From Tepidiphilus sp. (GTDB taxonomy: Bacteria; Pseudomonadota; Gammaproteobacteria; Burkholderiales; Rhodocyclaceae): DNA of 32,610 nucleotides. The DNA is taken from NCBI GenBank assembly GCA_028684345.1, contig JAQUGB010000003.1, positions 1 through 32,610 of the forward strand, written 5' to 3'. Shown here in pieces: positions 1-7,979 of this stretch; position 1 is the stretch's first letter, and every line of letters starts with the position of its first letter. The position numbers and the translations under genes are program-made. Below the pieces are notes generated by a model. That model had not been told where the DNA came from, did not search any database, and was given only the letters and a program-made list of their open reading frames with translations.

Positions 1-173
1 GCAACTCGGTGACGATCGAGAACGTGGCGGCCGCCCGGGCGCGGGTGCTGGATGCGGACTGCGCCGCCGAGACGGCGAACCTCTCGCGGGCGCAAATCCT
101 GCAGCAGGCCGGCACCGCGATGCTCGCGCAGGCGAACGCCTCCACGCAGAACGTGCTCACGCTCCTGCGCTGA
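1..173 (+). CDS. fliC: Flagellin, C-terminal D0 fragment (5' truncated by window edge)
   Basis: Frame 3 translates as [56 protein letters not shown], typical of a flagellin C-terminus; followed by flaG and fliD. Confidence 0.93.
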   Translation, partial: NSVTIENVAAARARVLDADCAAETANLSRAQILQQAGTAMLAQANASTQNVLTLLR

Positions 174-186
174 TCGGGGCTTGACA

Positions 187-235
187 CGGGCGGCGCAGGG
201 TCTACGATGATCCTGACGCCGCCCGCTTTGCTTTG
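187..235 (+). terminator. Probable rho-independent terminator of fliC
   Basis: Perfect 9-bp inverted repeat CGGGCGGCG (187-195) / CGCCGCCCG (217-225), followed by CTTTGCTTTG. Confidence 0.55.
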
Positions 236-248
236 AAGGGGAAAGGTC

Positions 249-665
249 ATGAACGTCCCGATTTCTTCCGTGTCGCTACCGCAAGGCGCCGCGAGCACGG
301 TAGTGACCGAGCCGCCGCGCGCACCGGCCCCGCCGAGCACGGCGGCCGATGCGGCAGGCGCGGCGCAGACGGCACAGAGCGGCGCGCCGTCGGCCGCAGG
401 CAGCGCCACCACAGCCGCAACGTCTTCCGCGCCGGTCGATCGCGACACGCTGCAAGGCGCCGTCGACCGCGTGCAGAAAGCGGTGGAGACGCTCTCCAGC
501 GCCGGCATCCAGTTCTCCATCGATCCTGATTTCAACCGGATGGTGGTGCAGGTGGTGGATACCTCCACCAAGGAAGTGATCCGGCAGATTCCGCCCAAGG
601 AGATGCTGGAGATCGCCCAGGCGCTCGACAAGCTCCAGGGTCTGCTCGTGCATCAGAAAGCCTGA
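249..665 (+). CDS. flaG: FlaG family protein
   Basis: ORF between fliC and fliD; C-terminal FSIDPDFNRMVVQVVDTSTKEVIRQIPPKEMLEIAQALDKLQGLLVHQKA is typical of FlaG. Confidence 0.92.
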   Translation: MNVPISSVSLPQGAASTVVTEPPRAPAPPSTAADAAGAAQTAQSGAPSAAGSATTAATSSAPVDRDTLQGAVDRVQKAVETLSSAGIQFSIDPDFNRMVVQVVDTSTKEVIRQIPPKEMLEIAQALDKLQGLLVHQKA

Positions 666-675
666 GGAGACGGCC

Positions 676-2058
676 ATGGCCACGATCACTTCCAGCGGCA
701 TCGGCTCGGGGCTGGACATCAACGGCATCGTCGAGCAGCTGATGTCGATCGAGCGCCGGCCGATCGCCGCGCTCGAGCAGCGCAAGAGCACGGTACAGAC
801 GCAGATCTCGGCCTTCGGTCAGGTGAAGTCGGCGCTGGCCACGCTGCAAGCGGTGGTGAAACGGCTCGACGATCCCAGCGTGCGCTTCGCCGCCACGGCG
901 TCGGTGGGCGACGGGGCCGGATTCACCGCCACCGCGAGCGCCGGCGCCGCCACGGGCACCCACGAGATCGGCGTGCAACGGCTCGCCCAGGCGCAGCGCG
1001 TGGCCACCAGCGCTACGCAGACTTTCGACCCGAGCGCTGGCGGAACGCTCACCATCGGCGCTGGCGGCCAGAGCGTGCAGATCGATTTTGCCGCCGGCGG
1101 AACGCTCGAAGACCTGCGCACCGCCATCAACGACCAGGCCGGCTCCTTGGTGCGCGCCTCCATCGTCGACAACGGCGAGGCGAGGCAACTCGTGCTCACG
1201 GGCGCGCAGACCGGCGCGAGCCAGGCGTTCTCGCTCACGGGCACCGGGGGGCTCGAGGCGCTCACCTTCGACCCGAACGCTGCGGATCCGCCCACCGATC
1301 CGAGCAGCGGCCTCTATCGGGTGCAAGCAGCTCAGGACGCGCAGGTCACCTTCGACGGGCTCACCGTGACCCGCCCCTCGAACACGATCGAGGATCTCAT
1401 CCCCGGCGTGACGATCGAACTGCGCGCCATCACCGGCGAGCAGACGTCCCAGCTCTCGGTGGAGCGCGACGATGCGGCGCTGAAGGAGGCGATGCAGTCC
1501 TTCGTCGAGGCCTACAACGCGGTGAACAACACCCTTTACACCCTTTCCTACTACGATCCGGAAACGAGAACGGCCGGGCCGTTGTCCGGCGACGCTTCGG
1601 TGCGCATGATCCAGAGCCAGCTGCGCAATTCCCTCAATTCGCTCACGGGTAGCGGGCCTTTGCGCAATTTCACCGATCTGGGGCTGAGCTTCGACGACAA
1701 GGGCACTTTGAGCCTGGACGGCACCGCGTTCGCTCAGGTTCTGCAGAACGCGCCCCAGGCGGTGAGCCAGATGCTGGTGGGCACGGATGCGCAGCCGGGG
1801 CTGGCGCGACGGCTCGCTCCGGTGCTCGAGGCCAACCTGCAAACGGGCGGGATGCTCGATGCGCGCGTGCAGGGTTTGACCGCCAGCGTGACGATGATCG
1901 ATCGGCAGAGGGAGCGGCTCGAGTCTCAGCTCGGACGCATCGAGCAGAACTATCTACGGCAGTTCAACGCGATGGATGCGATCGTGGGCCAGTATGCGAG
2001 CCTGGGCGTCTATCTGCAGCAACAGTTCGACGCCCTGATGGCGAGCACGAAGAATTGA
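676..2058 (+). CDS. fliD: Flagellar filament capping protein FliD
   Basis: N-term SSGIGSGLDINGIVEQLMSIERRPI; C-term MDAIVGQYASLGVYLQQQFDALMASTKN; position in the fliC-flaG-fliD-fliS order. Confidence 0.96.
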   Translation: MATITSSGIGSGLDINGIVEQLMSIERRPIAALEQRKSTVQTQISAFGQVKSALATLQAVVKRLDDPSVRFAATASVGDGAGFTATASAGAATGTHEIGVQRLAQAQRVATSATQTFDPSAGGTLTIGAGGQSVQIDFAAGGTLEDLRTAINDQAGSLVRASIVDNGEARQLVLTGAQTGASQAFSLTGTGGLEALTFDPNAADPPTDPSSGLYRVQAAQDAQVTFDGLTVTRPSNTIEDLIPGVTIELRAITGEQTSQLSVERDDAALKEAMQSFVEAYNAVNNTLYTLSYYDPETRTAGPLSGDASVRMIQSQLRNSLNSLTGSGPLRNFTDLGLSFDDKGTLSLDGTAFAQVLQNAPQAVSQMLVGTDAQPGLARRLAPVLEANLQTGGMLDARVQGLTASVTMIDRQRERLESQLGRIEQNYLRQFNAMDAIVGQYASLGVYLQQQFDALMASTKN

Positions 2059-2075
2059 TCTCGAGGAGAGAAGGC

Positions 2076-2486
2076 ATGTTCAACCGGATGCGAGGCGCCA
2101 ACGCCTATTCGCAAGTCAGCCTGGAGACCGCCGTGCAAAGCGCCGATCCGCACCAGCTCATCCTGATGCTCTACGACGGTGCGCTGATGGCGCTCGCGCA
2201 GGCCGTGGTCGCCATGGAGCAAAAAGACATCCCCAAGCGCGCTCAGTCCATCAGCCGGGCCATCGCCATCATCCATGACGGGCTGCACGCCTCGCTGGAC
2301 GTGGAGAGCGGCGGCGAGCTGGGCGAGCGCCTCGCCGCCCTGTACGACTACATGGTGGAGCGCCTGACGCAGGCGAACGCCACCAACAACGCCGCGGCGG
2401 TGCAGGAGGTGAGCGGGCTGCTGCGCACCCTGCGTGAGGCCTGGGCCGAGATGCCGCGCCAGCAGGCTGCGGCCGCGGCGGGGTGA
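2076..2486 (+). CDS. fliS: Flagellar export chaperone FliS
   Basis: MFNRMRGANAYSQVSLETAVQSADPHQLILMLYDGALMAL is a FliS signature; start chosen at the ATG after GAGGAGAGAAGGC. Confidence 0.95.
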   Translation: MFNRMRGANAYSQVSLETAVQSADPHQLILMLYDGALMALAQAVVAMEQKDIPKRAQSISRAIAIIHDGLHASLDVESGGELGERLAALYDYMVERLTQANATNNAAAVQEVSGLLRTLREAWAEMPRQQAAAAAG

Positions 2487-2490
2487 GTCG

Positions 2491-2787
2491 ATGACGACGC
2501 CCATCGAAGAGGCGCCGTGGGCGGAGCTCGCGCGCGGCTGCGCGGCGCTCGCCGCCGCCGCTGAGGCGAACGACTGGGATCGCGCGGCGGCGCTGATGAG
2601 TGCGCTCGACGCCCTGACGACGGCCGACCGCGCCTGGTGCGCGACGCACGACCCGGCCTTGCCCGAACGGCGGGCGGCGATCGTGGCGGCGCGCGCGTCG
2701 CTGGAGGCGGCCGGCGCACACCTGCTGCCGGCGCATGCGAGCCTGAAGAAACTGCTGCGCGCCTGGGGTGCGCTGCCTCCGACGTGA
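2491..2787 (+). CDS. fliT: FliT-like flagellar protein (short helical protein)
   Basis: Position directly after fliS; short, Ala-rich, probably helical product; family assigned mainly by synteny. Confidence 0.55.
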   Translation: MTTPIEEAPWAELARGCAALAAAAEANDWDRAAALMSALDALTTADRAWCATHDPALPERRAAIVAARASLEAAGAHLLPAHASLKKLLRAWGALPPT

Positions 2788-2801
2788 GCGCGCCGCTCCA
2801 G

Positions 2802-2880
2802 AGAGACGCTGAAGAAATGAGCGAGCACCGCGCAACGCAGCGATTCGCCCGCGCAGCCAATCATTCAGCGTTTCCCTAGG
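2802..2880. repeat. REP-like inverted-repeat element, copy 1
   Basis: GAGACGCTGAA (2803-2813) and TTCAGCGTTTCCCTAGG (2864-2880) are inverted and match 10/11 over the core; the arm recurs near 21874 and 23763. Confidence 0.5.
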
Positions 2881-2897
2881 CGCCCGGAGGTGATGAG

Positions 2898-4355
2898 ATG
2901 ATCCCGCCAGACCTCGCTGCGCGGATACGCATGATGGTCGAGGCGGAGCTGCTGCGCCCCGAGACGCAGGTCGGCGGGGTGGAGCGCATCCGCCCCCTTC
3001 CGGAGCGCCTGCCGGAGGTGCTCCCGGGGCAGGTGCTGCGTGCCACCATCCAGCGACCGTTGCCCGAGGGCACCTACCAGGCGGTAGTGGCGGGGCGTGA
3101 AATGACGCTCGCGCTCGACCAGCCAGTGAAGAGCGGCGATACCCTGGAGCTGGTGGTCGAGCGGCAGGTAGGCGGCACCATTTACGCCCGCCGCCAGGAA
3201 GGGCAGGAAGGAGCGGATCGGGGCATGGCGGGTGCCTCGGCGCGCACCCAGCTCTCCTCGGCCGGCGAGCTTCTGCGGCAAGTGCTGACGCAGCCCACCC
3301 CGCAGCGCCTGCCCCTGCCTGCCGGCACGGAACGAGCCGCGCCGCTGCTGCCCGCCCCGCCCCAATCGCCCGCGGAAGTACAGCGCCTGGCCACGGCGCT
3401 GCAAGACAGCGTGCAGCGCTCGGGGCTCTTCTACGAATCCCATCTGGCACGGTGGATCCGGGGACAGTATCCGCTCGAATCCCTGCGCGCCGAGCCGCAC
3501 AACCTCGTGGCGCGGGCAACACCGGCGGTTCTGAGCGCAGAGGCGCCGCCGGGCGCGCCGGCGTCGGGCGCCGCGCCTGCCGCTGCCGGTGCCGTTCCTC
3601 CTGCTTCCGGTGCCGCACCTGCCGCTGGCACCGCCTCCCTTGCGGCTGCCTCCGCCGCGCTTGGCGCTGCCGGCGAAGAGGTTTCGTCGGCCGAGCGCGC
3701 CGCGTTGGTAGCGGCCGCCGCGCCCTCCCCTTTGCTGACCTGGCTCATGCGCAACGCCCCTGGCGCTGCTGCCGGGCGGGGGAGCGCCGAGCGGCTGCTC
3801 GCGGCCTTTCTCTCCGGGCAGATCCCTGCGTCCGGCGCCGAGGAGGCTGCGGCGCGCCCCGCCGTCGCGCCCGAGCGCGGCGCGCCCCCGGGCGGCGCAA
3901 CGGCAGCGACCACGGCAAGCGAGGGCGCACAGGGCGCCCCTCCTGCGAGCGCCAGCGCCATTCCCGAACGGCTGGTGCCGATCGTGCAACATCAGCTCGA
4001 CGCCCTGGCCACCCAGCAGCTGAACGTGCAGTTCGCCCCTTGGCCGGGTTTGCTCGTGCAGTGGCGCATCGAGGCGGAGGGGGAGCAGGACGGAAGGGCC
4101 GAAGGGGAGGAAGGCGAGGCGCCGGTGTGGCGCTCCACGCTGCGGCTGACCCTGCCCCGCCTGGGCGAGGTGACGGCGCAGCTGCAGTGGCAGCACGGAA
4201 CGCTCGAATTGCGTCTCACGGCCAGCCAGGAAGCAGCTTTGACGCGGATGCGCGCCGCAGCGCCCATGCTGGCCTCGGCTTTGGAGGCGGACGGCATTCG
4301 CGTCACGAAGATCGAGGTCGCGGCGCAGGAGGGGATGGATGCAACCGAAGAATGA
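2898..4355 (+). CDS. FliK-like protein with C-terminal hook-length-control-type domain
   Basis: C-term LRLTLPRLGEVTAQLQWQHGTLELRLTASQEAALTRMRAAAPMLASALEADGIRVTKIEV resembles the FliK C-terminal domain; Ala/Pro-rich middle. Confidence 0.72.
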   Translation: MIPPDLAARIRMMVEAELLRPETQVGGVERIRPLPERLPEVLPGQVLRATIQRPLPEGTYQAVVAGREMTLALDQPVKSGDTLELVVERQVGGTIYARRQEGQEGADRGMAGASARTQLSSAGELLRQVLTQPTPQRLPLPAGTERAAPLLPAPPQSPAEVQRLATALQDSVQRSGLFYESHLARWIRGQYPLESLRAEPHNLVARATPAVLSAEAPPGAPASGAAPAAAGAVPPASGAAPAAGTASLAAASAALGAAGEEVSSAERAALVAAAAPSPLLTWLMRNAPGAAAGRGSAERLLAAFLSGQIPASGAEEAAARPAVAPERGAPPGGATAATTASEGAQGAPPASASAIPERLVPIVQHQLDALATQQLNVQFAPWPGLLVQWRIEAEGEQDGRAEGEEGEAPVWRSTLRLTLPRLGEVTAQLQWQHGTLELRLTASQEAALTRMRAAAPMLASALEADGIRVTKIEVAAQEGMDATEE

Positions 4356-4680
4356 ACGAGCGGAAACCGCGACGGGCGAGCGCCTCGCCGCGGTGGCGTT
4401 ACGCTACGAGTCGGGCGAGCCTGCACCCCGGGTAGTCGCCAAGGGGCAGGGGCTGATCGCCGAGCAGATCCTAGAGCGCGCGCGCGAGGCTGGCGTGTAT
4501 GTACACGAGTCGCCTGAGCTGCTCTCGCTGCTGATGAAGCTCGATCTGGACGAGCGCATTCCGCCCCAGCTCTACGTAGCGGTGGCGGAACTGCTCGCCT
4601 GGGTCTATCGACTGGAGCAGGAGGGCGGTGGCGGCAATCCCCTGCCTCCACGCGCTCCGCCGCCGGAAAGTATGCTATAA
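4339..4680 (+). CDS. Stand-alone FlhB C-terminal domain homolog (FhlB/EscU-like)
   Basis: AAVALRYESGEPAPRVVAKGQGLIAEQILERAREAGVYVHESPELLSLLMKLDLDERIPPQLYVAVAELLAWVYRL matches the FlhB cytoplasmic domain; no transmembrane part; overlaps the previous CDS by 17 nt. Confidence 0.85.
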   Translation: MQPKNERAETATGERLAAVALRYESGEPAPRVVAKGQGLIAEQILERAREAGVYVHESPELLSLLMKLDLDERIPPQLYVAVAELLAWVYRLEQEGGGGNPLPPRAPPPESML

Positions 4681-4681
4681 C
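4673..4681 (+). promoter_or_regulatory. Extended -10 promoter candidate (TGCTATAAC) for the PilZ/YcgR gene
   Basis: TGnTATAAC overlaps the TAA stop of the upstream ORF, ~33 nt before ATG 4714; no clear -35. Confidence 0.4.
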
Positions 4682-4713
4682 ATGACCAGCCTGCCAACGA
4701 TCTTGCTCCCTTC

Positions 4714-5490
4714 ATGTCTTCCGCCCCCTTGCGCATCGAGCTCTACGATCCCGAGCGCCACCCCGATCTCCTCTTGCGCTCTCCTCGCGAGATCGCGTTT
4801 TTGCTGCGAAGCCTGGCAGAGCGTCGGGTTCAGCTGGGCATCTTTGCCGAGCGGCGCTATCTCTTCACGTCCGTGCTCCTGAATGTCAGCGAGGAGCATC
4901 TCGTCCTCGACCCTTGTGGCGACGAGCAACTCAACCGCCTGGCAACGCAATGGGGCGTGATCTGCCAGGGCAAGCTCGAAGGGGTGACGGTGCAGTTTGC
5001 CTGCGCACGGCTGGTGCGTGTCGAACATCAGGGCGTGATGGGCCTCGGCGCGCCTTTGCCCTCAACGGTGCTGCGCTTGCAGCGCCGGGAGTTCTTCCGC
5101 CTGCCGCCGCCCGCGCCTACGTGGTGGTGCGAGCTGCCATGGTCGGATCCGGCTTTTGCGCCCTTGCAGGCGGAGGAGCCCAAGCTGAAGCTGCGCGTCC
5201 TGGATTTGAGCGTGGGGGGCGTCGCCCTGCTCTTTCCGCCCGAGATCCCCGCGCCCGCGCACGGCCACCAATTCGCCGGCGCGCGCCTCATACTGCCGCC
5301 CATGGATTGGCTGGAAACGGCCATGGAGGTGCGTAGCATCCTGCCGCTCGATACCCCCGGACCGGCAAGGGCCGTTCACACACGGGTGGGCTTTCGTTTC
5401 ATCGGCATGCCCACGGCAGCGGCGAACCGCCTCTACCGCATCCTCTTCGAATTGCAGCGGGAACAGCTGGCCGCACGACGCGGCACGTGA
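4714..5490 (+). CDS. Flagellar brake protein, YcgR-like with PilZ domain
   Basis: RxxxR (REFFR) followed by DLSVGG, the PilZ c-di-GMP-binding motifs; YcgR-like N-terminal region; in flagellar locus. Confidence 0.85.
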   Translation: MSSAPLRIELYDPERHPDLLLRSPREIAFLLRSLAERRVQLGIFAERRYLFTSVLLNVSEEHLVLDPCGDEQLNRLATQWGVICQGKLEGVTVQFACARLVRVEHQGVMGLGAPLPSTVLRLQRREFFRLPPPAPTWWCELPWSDPAFAPLQAEEPKLKLRVLDLSVGGVALLFPPEIPAPAHGHQFAGARLILPPMDWLETAMEVRSILPLDTPGPARAVHTRVGFRFIGMPTAAANRLYRILFELQREQLAARRGT

Positions 5491-5524
5491 CGTGATTCGT
5501 GTTTATTCGCATGGGCTCTAGACG

Positions 5525-5782
5525 ATGTATACGCTGCGCTTCGCCAAATCCGCCGAGAAAGTCATCGCCCGGATGCCGCAAGGCGTGGCACGCCGCATGA
5601 TCGACGAACTCAAGGCCATTGCCGCCGATCCAACGATGTACCGTGGTGACTGGAAGCCCTTGTCCGGCTCACCCTTTTGGCGTTTACGCGTAGGCGACTG
5701 GAGGGCAATCTGCGAATTGCGTAATGCCGAACTCGTTTTGCTGGTGGTCAAAGTCGCACCACGAGGAGACGCATACAAATGA
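5525..5782 (+). CDS. RelE/ParE family toxin
   Basis: MYTLRFAKSAEKVIARMPQGVARRMIDELKAIAADP...WRLRVGDWRAICELRNAELVLLVVKVAPRGDAYK; 4-nt overlap with the HTH protein gene. Confidence 0.88.
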   Translation: MYTLRFAKSAEKVIARMPQGVARRMIDELKAIAADPTMYRGDWKPLSGSPFWRLRVGDWRAICELRNAELVLLVVKVAPRGDAYK

Positions 5783-6138
5783 GCGTGCAAATCATTGAAC
5801 TGGATGGAAAACCGGCTTTCGCCGTGGTGCCGGTGGCACAATGGAAGGCACTTTTGGAACGGCTGGAAGACCTGCAAGACGCCGTGGATGCCAGGGCTGC
5901 GGCAAACGAGGAAACATTGCCTCTCGACTTCATCGAACGGCGGCTCGCTGGAGAATCGCCGTTCAAGCTATGGCGAGAGCATCGCGGGCTCACTCTAGAG
6001 ACGCTCGCCGACAGAGCGGGTTGCACGCCCCAGATGCTATCGATGATCGAGCGGAGTGAAACCAAACCTTCCGCCGATCTGTTGGCACGGCTTGCGAGCG
6101 CGCTCGGTTGCGACATGGACAGCCTCCAGTGCGACTGA
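5779..6138 (+). CDS. Antitoxin: Xre-type HTH with Phd-like N-terminal segment
   Basis: N-term IIELDGKPAFAVVPVAQWKALLERLEDLQDA resembles Phd/YefM; C-term LTLETLADRAGCTPQMLSMIERSETKPSADLLARLASALGCDMDSL is a Cro/CI-type HTH. Confidence 0.85.
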   Translation: MSVQIIELDGKPAFAVVPVAQWKALLERLEDLQDAVDARAAANEETLPLDFIERRLAGESPFKLWREHRGLTLETLADRAGCTPQMLSMIERSETKPSADLLARLASALGCDMDSLQCD

Positions 6139-6219
6139 GCTTTCGCAAGGGGAGCGCGTAACGCAGCAATCAGGCGGTGCAACCGAGTGGTTTACGCGCG
6201 CGATCGTGAGTCACACCGG

Positions 6220-6552
6220 TCACACCGGCATGTTCATGATGTCTTGGTAGGCGCTCACCAGGCGGTTGCGCACCTGCACCATCTGGTTGAAGGCGAGCGA
6301 AGCCTTTTCCAGGTCGATCATGACGTTTTGCAGGTCGACGTTGGGGTCGCCCGCGCTGAAGCGATCGGCTTGCTCGCGCGCCTGGGTCTGCGCCTGGCTC
6401 ACGTCTTTGAGGGCGGAATCGAGCACGGAGGCGAAATCGACCTGCCCCGCCGCTTGCGGCGCTTCGGCGGCCGCGGGCTTGCCCTGGGCGATCGCTTGGG
6501 CACGCTGCATCTCGGCGAGCAGTTGGTTGATGCCGTTGGTGTCCATGGTCAT
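6220..6552 (-). CDS. fliE: Flagellar hook-basal body protein FliE
   Basis: VDFASVLDSALKDVSQAQTQAREQADRFSAGDPNVDLQNVMIDLEKASLAFNQMVQVRNRLVSAYQDIMNMPV is typical FliE. Confidence 0.96.
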   Translation of the reverse strand: MTMDTNGINQLLAEMQRAQAIAQGKPAAAEAPQAAGQVDFASVLDSALKDVSQAQTQAREQADRFSAGDPNVDLQNVMIDLEKASLAFNQMVQVRNRLVSAYQDIMNMPV

Positions 6553-6581
6553 GCCTCCTGTCCTTCACAGGCCCTTCGTTC

Positions 6582-6590
6582 ATTCTAGCA
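6582..6590 (-). promoter_or_regulatory. Extended -10 promoter candidate (TGCTAGAAT) for fliE
   Basis: Minus strand reads TGC-TAG-AAT across the last codon and stop of fleR, ~30 nt before the fliE ATG. Confidence 0.35.
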
Positions 6591-7979
6591 TTGTTCGTCG
6601 CCCGGAATGGCGTAGCCTTCGGCGCGGTAGCGCTGCAGCTTGTAGCGCAGGGTTCGCTCGGAGATGCCGAGCCGTTCGACCGCGCGCTTGCGCGATCCGC
6701 CCACTTCGCGCAGCACGCGCAGGATGTGCTCGCGCTCGCGCTCGCGCACCGTCTGGGCACTGCCCTCCTCTTCGTGCGCCACGGGAGCGAAGTTCGGCGC
6801 CGCGACTGCCGCTGCCCTCGGTTCTTGCGCTGCTCTGGCCTGCGAGCCCGCGCGCGCAGGCAGGCAGGCGGTGAGCGCCGCGGCGTCGATCGCGTTGCCG
6901 GGGGCGAGGATGAGGGCACGCTGCAAGGTGTTCTCCAGTTCGCGGACGTTGCCGGGCCAATCGTATTGAAGCAAGATTCGTGCCGCCTCGTCGGTAAGCG
7001 TGGCGCCGTTCTTGCCGAAGCGTGCGCCGTGCACGGCGAGAAAGCGCTGCGCGAGCGGCAGGATGTCGCCAGGGCGCTCGCGCAGCGGCGGGATGCGCAA
7101 GGGGAAGACGGCGAGGCGGTAGTAGAGATCCTGGCGGAAGCGCCCGGCGGCGACTTCCGCGGGCAGGTCGCGGTTGGTGGTGGCGAGGATGCGTACGTCG
7201 AGTGGAATCGGCTTGCGCCCGCCGAGGCGCTCGACTTCCTTTTCCTGAAGAACGCGCAGCAGCTTGGCCTGCAACGCGAGCGGCATTTCGGAGATTTCGT
7301 CGAGCAGCAGCGTGCCGTGCTGCGCCTGCTCGAACTTGCCGGGTTGGGCGGTGCCCGCGCCGGTGAAGGCGCCTTTCTCGTGGCCGAAGAGGGTGGCTTC
7401 GAGCAGATGTTCGGGAATGGCGGCGCAGTTGATGGCCACGAACGGCCCGTCGTGCCGCGGGGAATGGCGGTGCAGGAAGCGGGCATAGACTTCCTTGCCC
7501 ACGCCCGATTCGCCTTCGAGGAGCACGGTGGCGTCGGTCTGGGCCACGCGCTCGGCCAGTTGCAGCAGCTGGCGGCTGGCGGGGTCGGCGGCGACGAGTT
7601 CGTCGTCTCCGCCGGGCTGGGCGTACTTGCGCACGAGGGAGAGGAGCGCCGTCGGCTCGAAGGGCTTGAGGAGGAATTCGCAAGCGCCGCCGCGCATGGC
7701 GGCCACGGCGCTGGCGACGTCGCCATAGGCGGTCATGATGGCCACCGGCAGCTGCGGCAGCCGCCGGCGCACGGCCTCGAGCACTTCGAGCCCGTTCATG
7801 GGGGACATTTTGAGGTCGGTGAGCACCATGGCCAACGCTTCGTGCTCGAGCGCGGCGAGCGCTTCGGGGCCGGAGCCGACGGCGATGGGGCGGTAGCCGC
7901 CCACTTCCAGCGTGAGCGCGACGGCGTCGCGCAGGTTCGCGTCGTCCTCGACGATGAGGATCGGCAGCGGTTCGCTCAT
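6585..7979 (-). CDS. fleR: Sigma-54-dependent flagellar response regulator FleR/FlrC
   Basis: Receiver domain (VLTDLKMSPMNG), AAA+ with GAFTGA, Fis-type C-terminal HTH; 4-nt overlap with the sensor kinase gene. Confidence 0.93.
   Translation of the reverse strand: MSEPLPILIVEDDANLRDAVALTLEVGGYRPIAVGSGPEALAALEHEALAMVLTDLKMSPMNGLEVLEAVRRRLPQLPVAIMTAYGDVASAVAAMRGGACEFLLKPFEPTALLSLVRKYAQPGGDDELVAADPASRQLLQLAERVAQTDATVLLEGESGVGKEVYARFLHRHSPRHDGPFVAINCAAIPEHLLEATLFGHEKGAFTGAGTAQPGKFEQAQHGTLLLDEISEMPLALQAKLLRVLQEKEVERLGGRKPIPLDVRILATTNRDLPAEVAAGRFRQDLYYRLAVFPLRIPPLRERPGDILPLAQRFLAVHGARFGKNGATLTDEAARILLQYDWPGNVRELENTLQRALILAPGNAIDAAALTACLPARAGSQARAAQEPRAAAVAAPNFAPVAHEEEGSAQTVREREREHILRVLREVGGSRKRAVERLGISERTLRYKLQRYRAEGYAIPGDEQC

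Noticed and set aside
3540-3700. Ala/Pro/Gly-rich repeat-like stretch in the FliK-like gene
   Set aside because: Low-complexity composition without a fixed period; common in FliK-type linkers
6087-6100. TGGCACGGCTTGC resembling a sigma-54 site
   Set aside because: GG-to-GC spacing is 2 nt too short and it lies inside the antitoxin coding region
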